Assembly: GCA_905234765.1 (NCBI GenBank) | Contig: CAJOIF010000002.1 | Span: 31,009 to 95,008 of the forward strand | Source of the DNA: an uncultured Bacteroidales bacterium | GTDB lineage: Bacteria > Bacteroidota > Bacteroidia > Bacteroidales > F082 | Length of the DNA stretch: 64,000 nucleotides | Direction of reading: 5' to 3' | In this document: piece after piece, positions 1 through 8,488 of the stretch | Position numbering within the stretch: the first letter of the stretch is position 1 | Layout of the letters: each line of letters starts with the position of its first letter | The notes under the pieces: generated by a model | Told to the model about the DNA's origin: nothing | The model's database searches: none | What the model saw: the letters and a program-made list of their open reading frames with translations, nothing else | Program-made: the position numbers and the translations under genes

Positions 1-2060
1 TGCAAAGAAAACACCTCAGAGAGGTCAAAATGGACGGTGTCGGCAGCATAACTACAATACGACCATGCCTCAAGTACCAAATCCACACAACCCAAAGCAA
101 TATCCTGAGGGCCAGGATAATAAACAGTATTCAGGACATGGAAATCATCGAAGTGCCCATCCCTAAGGCTGTGCCAAGCAATCGAGTCGTAGTTGACGGC
201 CCATGCTTCGGAAAGGGTCACGGGCTGGTCAAGATCACTAAAAGAATCGCCTCCGGCATATACTTCCAATTGCTGGCGGAACTCAAGCTGCATTGCGTCG
301 GTCTTGGTTTCTCCCAGACAAGTAACATGGAGGGACAAAGTCACAGAACCCGCCTCAAAATCCTCAGCTGAAGGATAATACACCGGACTCAGTGAAAGTG
401 AGTCGGAGAACACGCCCGTGCCTGAAGTACGCCATACAAAGCGATTGTAAGTGTATGGAATATTGGCGTTTTCCAAAGCAAAACCAGTCTGAGGTTCACA
501 AAGCTCGGCATCAGGGCCCGCATAGGGATAATAGGATGCAAACGCATACGCACTTTGGCCCATCGAGGCATAGACATCAAAATCAAAAGCATGGTCGCAT
601 GCCGCGACAGCAATCATACCAGCCTGTTGAACAGCAAGCGTTATTGAGGTGTCGAAGATGGAATCAATGTGCTTCGTGAATTTGTAATGGTCAAAGTCAC
701 CATAGAAAAGGACATAATGGTCAAAATCACGCTCTTGATTGTCTTCCCATGAAATCAGCCACTGCCCATCAACAAACTGTTTCTTTACCATGTATGGAGG
801 CGCAACAGGGACTTCCGTCAAACACTCGGAGAGGTAACCATCAATAAGCACCTCGCCCAAAGCTGGCGAGTCGTGCTTGTCGATGATGGCACTCTCTATG
901 ACATCAATGTCATCCGTATCCCAAAAGTTGTCACGCATGTCAATGTCGTCCGAAGACACATTGGCAAAAAGCGTGGTCGAGAAGTTACATTTCATGAAGT
1001 TGTTGCCATTCAGCCGTGACAATCCCGATGGGAAGCTGGCGATACGTTTTTGTGCCTCGCTAATCACATTTCCAGTAAAGGCCATCGAACCAGATGCTAA
1101 TAGGTTGGTTACCACCAACTTGTTATCATAAAAGGTATTGTCTTCTACCACAAGATGACACACTCTCAACATGGTAATGGCTTCATCATTGCTCCAAAAA
1201 ATGTTGTTGCGAATGACCAGCGAGTCCATAGCTGCTTTGACGCCATAAGAAGTATAGCCTGAGCCGCCTTCCGGCAGTTCCGAAGAAATGACATTATTCA
1301 AGATATAGTTCACCGCATCCGTATCGGAAAGGCCGCCCACCGATTCGAAGCTGATGGCCGTGGTCGCGCCCTGGAAACAATTGTCGGAAATGACCGTATT
1401 GTTACATTTGTACCCATAGCCCACATTCGAAACCTCTATGTTGATTTGTCCCTTATCGAAAATGCTATGCGCGATGCGGTTGTTTTCGCTATGTGCTACC
1501 CTAGCCTTCAACTCAACTCCCGACACGCAGTTGTCAAAGAAACAGCTGTCTATGTCAAAGTTGCTACAATCAACGATGGCGACACCCTTTCCAGCATAGT
1601 AATTGTTGAAAGTACAATGTTTTACGCTGACATTCATACAATTGGAGACATCCAATGCCGTAACGGCACCCACCACATAAACATAGGAAAACCGTATGGA
1701 GTCGGCTTCGGTGGCGTTTTTCAACTGTACCCCTGCCCAATCATGTGAAAACTCGTAACAGTAAAGGCAGATGGAGTCGGTAGCCGTGCCGTTCATTTGC
1801 AAACTGCCTCCGTCGACACGAAGACAGGCCGATTGACCGAAATAGATGCGCACGCCCGCCTCAACAATCAACTGGCCACTTTCAGTCACCGTCAGCGCAT
1901 TGTTGACGAGATAGGTAGAATCGGCGCCCAAACGGGGGAGTACCATCACCGTATCAACCTCACCGTCAATGGCAACATAGTGCTGTGCACCAACGGGTAA
2001 GGCCACGGCCATGAGCAACACAAGCCCCAAAATGCGTCCTATCGTCGAAAGTGGTTTCAT
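1..2060 (-). CDS. Right-handed beta-helix surface protein, partial (C-terminus beyond window)
   Basis: The reverse strand stays open from an ATG at 2060-2058 to the window edge, giving at least 686 codons. The N-terminus is a signal peptide (MKPLSTIGRILGLVLLMAVA, ending near VGAQ), so export is expected. Residues of roughly 30-400 are Asn/Asp-rich short repeats with phrases such as SVKHCTFNNYYAG, NNTVISDNCF and NNIFWSND, the pattern of parallel beta-helix (pectate-lyase-like) folds. A fibronectin/Ig-like stretch follows. The start lies 2 bases after the stop of the STN gene, so translation is probably coupled. Substrate or ligand is unknown. A T9SS sorting domain may lie outside the window. 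Confidence 0.8.
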   Translation of the reverse strand, partial: MKPLSTIGRILGLVLLMAVALPVGAQHYVAIDGEVDTVMVLPRLGADSTYLVNNALTVTESGQLIVEAGVRIYFGQSACLRVDGGSLQMNGTATDSICLYCYEFSHDWAGVQLKNATEADSIRFSYVYVVGAVTALDVSNCMNVSVKHCTFNNYYAGKGVAIVDCSNFDIDSCFFDNCVSGVELKARVAHSENNRIAHSIFDKGQINIEVSNVGYGYKCNNTVISDNCFQGATTAISFESVGGLSDTDAVNYILNNVISSELPEGGSGYTSYGVKAAMDSLVIRNNIFWSNDEAITMLRVCHLVVEDNTFYDNKLVVTNLLASGSMAFTGNVISEAQKRIASFPSGLSRLNGNNFMKCNFSTTLFANVSSDDIDMRDNFWDTDDIDVIESAIIDKHDSPALGEVLIDGYLSECLTEVPVAPPYMVKKQFVDGQWLISWEDNQERDFDHYVLFYGDFDHYKFTKHIDSIFDTSITLAVQQAGMIAVAACDHAFDFDVYASMGQSAYAFASYYPYAGPDAELCEPQTGFALENANIPYTYNRFVWRTSGTGVFSDSLSLSPVYYPSAEDFEAGSVTLSLHVTCLGETKTDAMQLEFRQQLEVYAGGDSFSDLDQPVTLSEAWAVNYDSIAWHSLRDGHFDDFHVLNTVYYPGPQDIALGCVDLVLEAWSYCSYAADTVHFDLSEVFSL

Positions 2061-2062
2061 CT

Positions 2063-3331
2063 TTAGAAATAATACATCAAGCCCAAACGGAAATCCCAAT
2101 AATGCGGACGCACATCCATCATCACCTCCGGTCGACAAAGCGATCCTATCATCCCTCTATAACGTACCTCAGGAACAAGTTCAAAATGATTGCCCAGCTT
2201 CAAGCCGACTCCCAAACCACCATAATAGGACATTTTCAATGGAGCGGCTTGTTGCCTAGTCAAATCTTCATGATAAGGCGTTTCTGAAAAGAGCGTCGAC
2301 CCTGAACACGACAGCAAAACATCGGCAGAAAGACCCGCCTTGGCAAAAACCCTAAAGTATTCCAACTTCACAAAGTCAACCGAGCCAAAGAGTCCGATAC
2401 TAAGATAATCGAACCGATTGACATCACGGTAGTTGACATCGGTGAATGTCAACGGAATGTACGTCGAGTCAAGGATATACTGATAAGTAGTGTCCCCTTC
2501 GGAATGCACAACATAATACGTGTCAAGCGTATCGGTCACATAGCAATCGCCGCCCGAGACGTTTTGGTCCAAAGCGAAACGATACTTCAACGACCTGTAT
2601 GCCAGCGTCATTCCCACGGTCATCCGATTGTGTTTGTAGCCGCCGTCAACACCAACTCCAAAGGTTGAAACAGGCGCTATCTCAACCGATTGTTCCATGT
2701 CGGGAAACTCCGCCTTCAAGCCAAGAACACTGACCGTCAACGCTGGTGTAACGAACCAGCCGTTGTCTTTAAAGGCTGGCCACGGGAAGGTCAATCCCCT
2801 GTATTTCAGCGTATAGATTGTGTCGTGTTGTGTCTCCACCCGAACGACGGTATCATAGCGCATCACTGTACGGACGACGCATACTGTGTCGACTAAGCGA
2901 ATCGTGTCGGCTGCTATGTTGACAACAGTATCAGTTTTCACCGTCACCGTCTCTTCAGGAAGTACTGTCACTGGGTCTTGAGGGTCTTGATTGTCAGGCC
3001 GAACGGGAATATACTTCTGCATCCTCCTGATGACATATTGCTTCCCGACTTTCTTGAAAGCATAGCCAGTGCCTTGCAGCAAGTCTGAAAGCACTTCTTC
3101 GACCGATTTATAGGAGCACGAGTAGCTCTCGATGCGGATTTTGCTCAATTCGGCTTTGCTGAAAGCCACATTCAGTTCGTATTCGGCAAACAACTTCTCA
3201 AGGGCCTCGTTAAGGTTGCATGACTCTACTGAAAACGAAATCAAAGGATTAAGAGGCTGCGAATATGCCTTGTGAAACAAGGCGCATGACATAACCAACA
3301 AGAAAAATATGATGAATTTATTGGGTCTCAT
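2063..3331 (-). CDS. STN-domain outer-membrane protein of a sigma/anti-sigma operon
   Basis: 422 residues. There is a signal peptide (residues 1-25, ending AYSQ), then an STN domain at about 33-107 (LNEALEKLFAEYELNVAFSK followed by the VLSDLLQGTGYAF half). This fold is found at the N-terminus of secretins and TonB-dependent receptors. A linker rich in DTV/DTI repeats follows, then a region of alternating hydrophobic strands ending in an aromatic residue (MYYF), as in small outer-membrane barrels. Located after fecR and before the beta-helix gene on the same strand. By analogy with FecA-like N-domains the STN domain may contact FecR; this is inference. It is too short to be a full TonB-dependent transporter. 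Confidence 0.7.
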   Translation of the reverse strand: MRPNKFIIFFLLVMSCALFHKAYSQPLNPLISFSVESCNLNEALEKLFAEYELNVAFSKAELSKIRIESYSCSYKSVEEVLSDLLQGTGYAFKKVGKQYVIRRMQKYIPVRPDNQDPQDPVTVLPEETVTVKTDTVVNIAADTIRLVDTVCVVRTVMRYDTVVRVETQHDTIYTLKYRGLTFPWPAFKDNGWFVTPALTVSVLGLKAEFPDMEQSVEIAPVSTFGVGVDGGYKHNRMTVGMTLAYRSLKYRFALDQNVSGGDCYVTDTLDTYYVVHSEGDTTYQYILDSTYIPLTFTDVNYRDVNRFDYLSIGLFGSVDFVKLEYFRVFAKAGLSADVLLSCSGSTLFSETPYHEDLTRQQAAPLKMSYYGGLGVGLKLGNHFELVPEVRYRGMIGSLCRPEVMMDVRPHYWDFRLGLMYYF

Positions 3332-3371
3332 TTCTGAAAAGAATTCACAAACAGGCCGCTAATATACGACA

Positions 3372-3394
3372 AAAAACCGAGATACTCGGTTTTT
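3372..3394 (-). terminator. Hairpin between fecR and the STN gene
   Basis: Ten-base inverted repeat (AAAAACCGAG / CTCGGTTTTT) with a 3-base loop; T runs follow on either strand. It lies 35 bases after the fecR stop, so it may attenuate read-through from sigma/anti-sigma into the downstream surface-protein genes. Confidence 0.6.
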
Positions 3395-3428
3395 AGTTCA
3401 TTTTTTCAGAAATCCGTGATGAAACGAT

Positions 3429-4430
3429 TCAATGAATCGTATAGGTTTTGTCGGCCTTTGTCACTTCCATGTCGAACACGGTGGCAATGGTTTCAACCAC
3501 TTCATCGACTGAGTCTTCATCAGAGAAGCGCATCGTCACGCGTCTGGAAGCAAAGGCATCCGGGTATTTCACTTCGACACCGTAGATGTATTCCAGAGTC
3601 TCCACTATGGTTGAGAGGCTGACATCGTTGAAGTCGAGCACATGGTCGTTGCGCAACTCCTGTTCTTTCACCTCAGGATAAGTCATTATTGACAAAGTGT
3701 GGCTATCTGCCGTCATAACGCCTCTCTCGCCAGGCTGCATCTCAAGGCTTGACAAGACATGGCCGCGTTTGTCGACAGCCGTCAGTCTGACCGAGCCGGA
3801 ATAGAGGTCAAGCACAGACTGCTCCTCATCTGCCTCAAGGAGGAAACGGGTGCCCAAAACCTCTACATCAAGGCCGTCGCAATGAATCACGAAAGGACGT
3901 TCAGCTTCTTTGGCAATGTCGAAGACAGCCTTACCGTCAAACTTGACGGAACGGTTGTCGTCAGCAAACTGTTTTGGATAACGCACTACACCTTCGCCAC
4001 TGAAAGTGAACGAACTGCCATCGGGCAGTTGATATACTTGTTCCGGGCATGTGCTGTCGTAGGCCAGCGTCACTGTTGAGTCAAACGGTTTGGTAACGAG
4101 GAAGCCGAGGAACAAAGCCACCACTATGGCTGCGGCGGCGCTGACGTATTTGTAATTACGGCGGAGCCACGGCATTTCAACCGTCACGGTCTCCGTTCCA
4201 GCTTCTTCAATCTTCAGGTTAACGGCTTCAAGGGCGGCTTCCACGTCAAGATCCGTCTCGTCAAACGAGAAATCCGTCAGTGTCCACACGTCTTTCATCG
4301 ACTCGAAATAATCGCGGTTCTCTTCCGACTCGGCAATCCACGAAAGAAGCATAAGAGCCTCTTCCTGAGAGCATTGCCCCTCAAGATAGCTCTTAATCAG
4401 CTCATCATATCTTTCGTTTGTCAAGTTCAT
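3429..4430 (-). CDS. FecR-family anti-sigma factor
   Basis: 333 residues. A cytoplasmic N-terminal region (about 1-90) has the short helical anti-sigma domain (SYLEGQCSQEEALMLLSWI). One membrane segment follows at about 96-112 (VSAAAAIVVALFLGFLV), then a periplasmic FecR domain with the usual features: FTFSGEGVVRYPKQF, GKAVFDIAKEAERPF, VEVLGTRFLLEAD and SLEMQPGERGVM. The C-terminal 70 residues resemble an STN-like FecR_C domain (SLSTIVETLEYIYGVEV). It is encoded just downstream of the ECF sigma factor it presumably binds. A distinctive two-block promoter-like element lies 30 bases upstream of its start (4461-4490). Confidence 0.93.
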   Translation of the reverse strand: MNLTNERYDELIKSYLEGQCSQEEALMLLSWIAESEENRDYFESMKDVWTLTDFSFDETDLDVEAALEAVNLKIEEAGTETVTVEMPWLRRNYKYVSAAAAIVVALFLGFLVTKPFDSTVTLAYDSTCPEQVYQLPDGSSFTFSGEGVVRYPKQFADDNRSVKFDGKAVFDIAKEAERPFVIHCDGLDVEVLGTRFLLEADEEQSVLDLYSGSVRLTAVDKRGHVLSSLEMQPGERGVMTADSHTLSIMTYPEVKEQELRNDHVLDFNDVSLSTIVETLEYIYGVEVKYPDAFASRRVTMRFSDEDSVDEVVETIATVFDMEVTKADKTYTIH

Positions 4431-4460
4431 TTCAACCGTTTTTTTCGTCGATTCATTTAT

Positions 4461-4490
4461 ATGACTAATAACTCGGAATATACCCTTAGT
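4461..4490 (-). promoter_or_regulatory. Two-block element upstream of fecR, candidate ECF-sigma promoter
   Basis: On the minus strand it reads ACTAAGGGTA, then 8 bases, then GTTATTAGTCAT. A-rich tracts lie immediately upstream (complement of the T runs at 4500-4530). Both blocks recur exactly, with the same 8-base spacing, at 27086-27115 before the giant adhesin gene. It resembles no Bacteroidota -33/-7 promoter, which fits an alternative sigma factor; the assignment to the adjacent ECF sigma is inference. Confidence 0.6.
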
Positions 4491-4528
4491 CGAAAACTCC
4501 TTTTTTTGCTTTTTTTTCGACTTTTTTT

Positions 4529-5071
4529 CTAAAGGTATTCTTTAAGCCCTTCCCTAAGCTGTTTGATGGCGGCCATCATATGGGCCTCGACTGTTTTTTG
4601 CGATATACTGAGTTTTTCGGCGATTTCTGCATACTTCAAGCCATCGAAGCGGCTGGCAAGAAACACTTCGCGACGTTTTTCGGGCATGGAAGCCAACACC
4701 TTGCGATAGGACGACTCCAGATTGTCGGACTGAAGCTTGTCCGATGGGTCTATCTCGTCTGCCTCGCCACTGTAAACCATCAGATGTGCTTCATTGTGGG
4801 AACGCTGTGTATTAATATAGGTGTAGGACGCATTGCGCACCGAACTCAACAGATAGGAATCGAAGGAGGCATTTATTTTCAGCCTTTCGCGCCCCGTCCA
4901 TATCTTTACAAACAGATCCTGGACAATTTCGGCAGCCACATCCTCGTCCGCGACAAAACGAAAACAAAAACGCACCATGGGAGCATAATAGAGGCGGAAA
5001 ATACGGTCAAAAGACGACTTGTCACCCGTCTTCATCCGCTCAACCAGACTATTTAACTCGCGTGTGTCCAT
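4529..5071 (-). CDS. ECF-type RNA polymerase sigma factor
   Basis: 180 residues, the normal ECF length. Region 2 is at about 20-90 (FDRIFRLYYAPMVRFCFRFV, then EIVQDLFVKIWTGRERL). Region 4 is at about 120-175, with the helix-turn-helix YAEIAEKLSISQKTVEAHM. It matches the Bacteroidota-expanded ECF family that pairs with FecR-type anti-sigma factors, and a fecR gene follows on the same strand. A housekeeping-type -7 box (5106-5114) precedes it, so the sigma gene appears to be driven by the primary sigma factor while fecR has a second, different promoter element. Confidence 0.93.
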   Translation of the reverse strand: MDTRELNSLVERMKTGDKSSFDRIFRLYYAPMVRFCFRFVADEDVAAEIVQDLFVKIWTGRERLKINASFDSYLLSSVRNASYTYINTQRSHNEAHLMVYSGEADEIDPSDKLQSDNLESSYRKVLASMPEKRREVFLASRFDGLKYAEIAEKLSISQKTVEAHMMAAIKQLREGLKEYL

Positions 5072-5105
5072 TAATTTAATAAGGTGCAGCCTTTACAATT
5101 GGCTT

Positions 5106-5114
5106 GCAAAGGTA
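5106..5114 (-). promoter_or_regulatory. -7 promoter box for the ECF sigma gene
   Basis: TACCTTTGC on the minus strand matches the Bacteroidota -7 consensus TAnnTTTG, 35 bases upstream of the sigma start. A TTG lies upstream at 5132-5134. Confidence 0.55.
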
Positions 5115-5263
5115 CACTTTTTCGACTTACACAACGCAACCCAGGAAGAAAAGTACGTCATTAATCAGGGTTAACACATTACTTATTACATTGAAAATCA
5201 TTTTTTTAACAAACAACAAATCAAATTTCAAATAAAAAATTATAGAAAAAGGGAAATAAAATC

Positions 5264-5293
5264 TTGTTGCATTGAAAAAAGTTGTATTTTTGC
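5264..5293 (+). promoter_or_regulatory. Promoter of rplU-rpmA
   Basis: TTG at 5264-5266 and TATTTTTGC at 5285-5293 with an 18-base spacer, a good Bacteroidota -33/-7 pair, giving a leader of about 40 bases before rplU. The AT-rich stretch 5160-5260 upstream holds no gene. Confidence 0.65.
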
Positions 5294-5337
5294 AGTCCGA
5301 AAAAAAAGAGAGTATCTATCTTATAAAGACATAGAAA

Positions 5338-5649
5338 ATGTACGCAATAGTAGAAATCGCAGGACAGCAATTCAAAGTGACGAAAGGACAGGAAATCTTC
5401 GTCAACAGGCTGCATGAGGAAGAGGGAAGCAAGGTTTCCTTCAACAGAGTTTTATTGATCGACAATGAAGGTTCGACGAAAGTGGGAGCCCCGACGGTAG
5501 ACGGTGCCAGTGTCGAAGCCACTGTGATGCAGCACTTAAAAGGCAACAAAGTTATCGTCTTCAAGAAGAAGAGAAGAAAAGGCTATCAGACTTCTAACGG
5601 TCACCGTCAGTATCTGAGCCAGATCAAGATTGAAAATATCACTGAATAA
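5338..5649 (+). CDS. rplU: 50S ribosomal protein L21
   Basis: 103 residues, the usual length of L21. It begins MYAIVEIAGQQFKV and contains the signature GNKVIVFKKKRRKGYQ and GHRQ near the C-terminus. L21 binds 23S rRNA domain I in the large subunit. It is followed 23 bases later by rpmA, the conserved rplU-rpmA order, and both are read from the promoter at 5264-5293. Confidence 0.98.
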   Translation: MYAIVEIAGQQFKVTKGQEIFVNRLHEEEGSKVSFNRVLLIDNEGSTKVGAPTVDGASVEATVMQHLKGNKVIVFKKKRRKGYQTSNGHRQYLSQIKIENITE

Positions 5650-5672
5650 AAAACCGAAAAAACTGAAGAGAT

Positions 5673-5945
5673 ATGGCACACAAGAAAGGCGTTGGTAGTT
5701 CCGATAACGGTCGCGAGTCCGCCAGTAAACGACTCGGAGTGAAACTTTTCGGTGGTCAAGCTGCAATCGCTGGCAACATCATCGTACGTCAGCGCGGCAC
5801 GAAGCACTACCCGGGCAAGAATGTTGGCATGGGCAAGGATCACACCTTGTATGCCAAGTGCGACGGCATCGTGGAATTTCAGAGAAAGAAGGGCGACAGA
5901 TCGTTTGTCAATATCGTCCCCGTCACAGCTGAAATCACCGAATAA
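5673..5945 (+). CDS. rpmA: 50S ribosomal protein L27
   Basis: 90 residues starting [16 protein letters not shown], the highly conserved L27 N-terminus, with [18 protein letters not shown] in the middle. L27 reaches towards the peptidyl-transferase centre. There is no N-terminal extension of the Firmicutes type. The gene is closed by a strong terminator 29 bases downstream. Confidence 0.98.
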   Translation: MAHKKGVGSSDNGRESASKRLGVKLFGGQAAIAGNIIVRQRGTKHYPGKNVGMGKDHTLYAKCDGIVEFQRKKGDRSFVNIVPVTAEITE

Positions 5946-5974
5946 GGCTTTTATTCATACCCATACAAAACATT

Positions 5975-6007
5975 CCCGACTGTCATTCCAATGCAGTCGG
6001 GTTTTTT
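5975..6007 (+). terminator. Rho-independent terminator of rplU-rpmA
   Basis: Stem CCCGACTG (5975-5982) with CAGTCGGG (5994-6001), an 11-base loop that can pair further, and a T6 run at 6002-6007. Confidence 0.9.
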
Positions 6008-6029
6008 AGTATAGTTACAACAAAATATG

Positions 6030-6038
6030 TATCTTTGC
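6030..6038 (+). promoter_or_regulatory. -7 promoter box for the lipoprotein/TPR gene pair
   Basis: TATCTTTGC lies 19 bases before the ATG at 6057 and decides the start, because the upstream in-frame ATG at 6027 overlaps the box. Confidence 0.6.
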
Positions 6039-6056
6039 ACATCTAAACATGCACCC

Positions 6057-6551
6057 ATGAGAACCATCAAGACAATTGCGGCCCTTGCCTGCATTCTGCT
6101 CGTCAGCTGCCACAGCCAGCCGACAACCTCTGTCGAAAAGATTGAGGCGCTGAAAAAGCAAGTACAGTCAGACGCCAAAGCACTGCAAGACCTTGACGAC
6201 ACCTATTTCCCAAAACTGCAACAAGACTTCCTGTATTGCGACTCACTGCTGCAATACCTCCCTGCCGAGCAAGTGGATGCCGATTTCGCCCAACTTAACC
6301 TGGCTCAAGCCTACATGGGCCAATTCGGCGACGTGAAGCCCATGATGCAACACAAAATGGACTACCTCCTCCTTCAGCTTGACCGACTCAAATCGGATGC
6401 CGAAAGCCACTATCTCAGCGATTCGCTGGTGCTCGTCTACCTCGAAACAGAACAACGTGTGGCCGACACCATCCACGCCCAGTTGGAGTATTTCCAAACC
6501 CGACTTCAAGGTAGTGAAGAAACGTTTGACAAACTGAAAAAGAGCAACTAA
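6057..6551 (+). CDS. Putative lipoprotein, coiled-coil
   Basis: 164 residues from the ATG at 6057. The lipobox LLVSC places the lipidated Cys at residue 18. The mature part is alpha-helical and charged (VEKIEALKKQVQSDAKALQDL and RVADTIHAQLEYFQTRLQ), consistent with a short coiled-coil periplasmic lipoprotein. No family is recognised. It ends 5 bases before the TPR gene, so the two are probably co-transcribed and may act together at the envelope. Confidence 0.75.
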   Translation: MRTIKTIAALACILLVSCHSQPTTSVEKIEALKKQVQSDAKALQDLDDTYFPKLQQDFLYCDSLLQYLPAEQVDADFAQLNLAQAYMGQFGDVKPMMQHKMDYLLLQLDRLKSDAESHYLSDSLVLVYLETEQRVADTIHAQLEYFQTRLQGSEETFDKLKKSN

Positions 6552-6556
6552 CAAAT

Positions 6557-8404
6557 ATGAAGTCACGTTGTATCTATATCATCGCCCTGCTTCTCGCCTT
6601 CCTGCAAGCAAACGCGCAAATCACCACCCCACCCAAAGGCAAGAGACAAAAGGCCGACCCCAACTGGGAGCAGCGGCAGATTGACGAACAACTGGCTGGA
6701 CAATATTTCCGCGAACAAGACTACGAAAAAGCGCAGGAAATATACAAAAAACTATACAACAGCAGCAAGCAGTACTACCATTTCCAACAATATATCGAAT
6801 GCTGCCTCCGACTGAGTCAATACAAAGAAGCCGAACATGAGCTGAAGGGTTTCGTCAAAGCCAATCCATCCCATAGCAAAAGTTTCGTTGACCTCATTTA
6901 CGTCTATACACTTGAAGAGAAAAACGACAAGGCCCAAAAACAATTCAACGAGATCTTGAACACGCTCCCCGAAAACGCCAGCGTCATTCGAAACCTGGGA
7001 AGTCAATTCCTGTCTCGGCAATTATACGAAATGGCAGCCGCTGTCTACGAAAAAGGCAACAAGATTCTCGCTGGCAAGGAAAGCTTCAACATGGATTTGG
7101 CTTACCTGTTCCATTCGATGGCCAATTATCAAGAAGCCTTTCGTTATTATTTCATCGAATTGGAAGCTAACCCTGGACAATACAACAACATCAAAAACCG
7201 ACTTCAGAACCTTCTGTTTTATGACGTGAACAAAAGCATCACTGACGAACTACGTATCGCGCTGCTGAAACGCACACAGGAGAAACCTGACAACATAGAG
7301 CTAGCCCAACTGTTGACCTGGCTCGCCATTCAAGAAGGCGATTATGACATTGCCTTGGCCCAATGCCTGAGCATCGACCGAAAGACCAACAGCCAAGACG
7401 GGCAAATCAACAATCTGTCGGCCATTTGCCTCAACAACAAACAGTTCAGCATCGCCAAGGAAGGCTACGACTATCTTGTTGACAAAGGCAAGAGCTGCCC
7501 GTTTTACGGACAAGCCCTTGCAGGATCCATCAACGCAGAATACCAGCAACTGAAAGCAAACAACAGTAGCAACAACAAGACTTATGAACGCCTCTTGAAA
7601 CGGATTGACGAAGCCTACAGCAGCATCAACACCAACGACTTGACCAAACTGACGGTGATACAATCCGACATCTTGGCCTATCAACTGGATCGTACAGACG
7701 AGGCCATTGCCTTACTAACCAACACCTTATCCAAAGTCGGAAACAATCAGGACAAAGCCTCGCTGAAACTCAAGCTTGCCGACATCTATCTGAACAAGAA
7801 TGAGGTTTGGGAAGCCACTCTGCTTTACAGCCAAGTCGACAAGAGCATGAAAGAAGAGCCATTGGGACATGAGGCCCGATTCAAAAACGCGCAACTCCGT
7901 TATTTCATAGGCGAATACGAATGGGCGGAAAGTCAGTTGAAAGTGCTGAAAGCCGCCACCTCCAAGCTCATCGCGAACGACGCCATGACGCTCTCGCTTG
8001 TCATTAAGGACAACCTCGAAGTCGACACTACAGGTAGAGAGCTCAAACGATTGGCGCAAGCAGATTATAAGATTTACCAACAGCGCGACGACGAAGCCAT
8101 TACCCTACTTGACGAGATTATAGGCAACGGGAACGAAGTCAGCAAGCCACACGCACTGTTCCGCAAGGGTGAGATCATGGAGAAGCGCAAACGTTTTGAG
8201 GAGGCAGAGCAATTGTATTTGCAGATCGTGGAGCAATATTCCGACAGCTATATGGCTGATGCCGCCTTGATGCAAGCCGCTTTGATTGAACAGAACCATC
8301 TAAAAAACAAGGAATTGGCCAAGCAACATTACGAGAAGTTGATTGACGATTACCCGACGAGCATCTATACCGCGCAGGCGAAGAAAAACTATAGAAAGTT
8401 GTAA
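6557..8404 (+). CDS. Secreted tetratricopeptide-repeat protein
   Basis: 615 residues with a signal peptide (MKSRCIYIIALLLAFLQANA). Almost the whole mature chain is TPR-like helical pairs, for example AGQYFREQDYEKAQEIYKKL, AVIRNLGSQFLSRQLYEMAA and HALFRKGEIMEKRKRFEEAE. The last repeats (YMADAALMQAALIEQ, AKQHYEKLIDDYPTSIYT) resemble YbgF/BamD-type outer-membrane assembly repeats. It follows the lipoprotein gene by 5 bases. It probably acts as a periplasmic scaffold; its partner is unknown. Confidence 0.85.
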   Translation: MKSRCIYIIALLLAFLQANAQITTPPKGKRQKADPNWEQRQIDEQLAGQYFREQDYEKAQEIYKKLYNSSKQYYHFQQYIECCLRLSQYKEAEHELKGFVKANPSHSKSFVDLIYVYTLEEKNDKAQKQFNEILNTLPENASVIRNLGSQFLSRQLYEMAAAVYEKGNKILAGKESFNMDLAYLFHSMANYQEAFRYYFIELEANPGQYNNIKNRLQNLLFYDVNKSITDELRIALLKRTQEKPDNIELAQLLTWLAIQEGDYDIALAQCLSIDRKTNSQDGQINNLSAICLNNKQFSIAKEGYDYLVDKGKSCPFYGQALAGSINAEYQQLKANNSSNNKTYERLLKRIDEAYSSINTNDLTKLTVIQSDILAYQLDRTDEAIALLTNTLSKVGNNQDKASLKLKLADIYLNKNEVWEATLLYSQVDKSMKEEPLGHEARFKNAQLRYFIGEYEWAESQLKVLKAATSKLIANDAMTLSLVIKDNLEVDTTGRELKRLAQADYKIYQQRDDEAITLLDEIIGNGNEVSKPHALFRKGEIMEKRKRFEEAEQLYLQIVEQYSDSYMADAALMQAALIEQNHLKNKELAKQHYEKLIDDYPTSIYTAQAKKNYRKL

Positions 8405-8420
8405 ACCACTCTGCCCATAG

Positions 8421-8446
8421 ATTGCCACGCTTCGCTCGCAATGACA
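8421..8446. repeat. REP-like intergenic hairpin
   Basis: ATTGC (8421-8425) pairs with GCAAT (8438-8442) around the core cacgcttcgctc. The sequence resembles the short palindromic repeats with GCGAAGCG cores that are scattered in many Bacteroidota genomes. Only one copy is in this window. The rest of the gap 8405-8488 is simple AACTGAATAACTGA repeats. Confidence 0.45.
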
Positions 8447-8488
8447 TAGGCAAACTGAACAACTGAATAACTGAATAACTGACAACTA

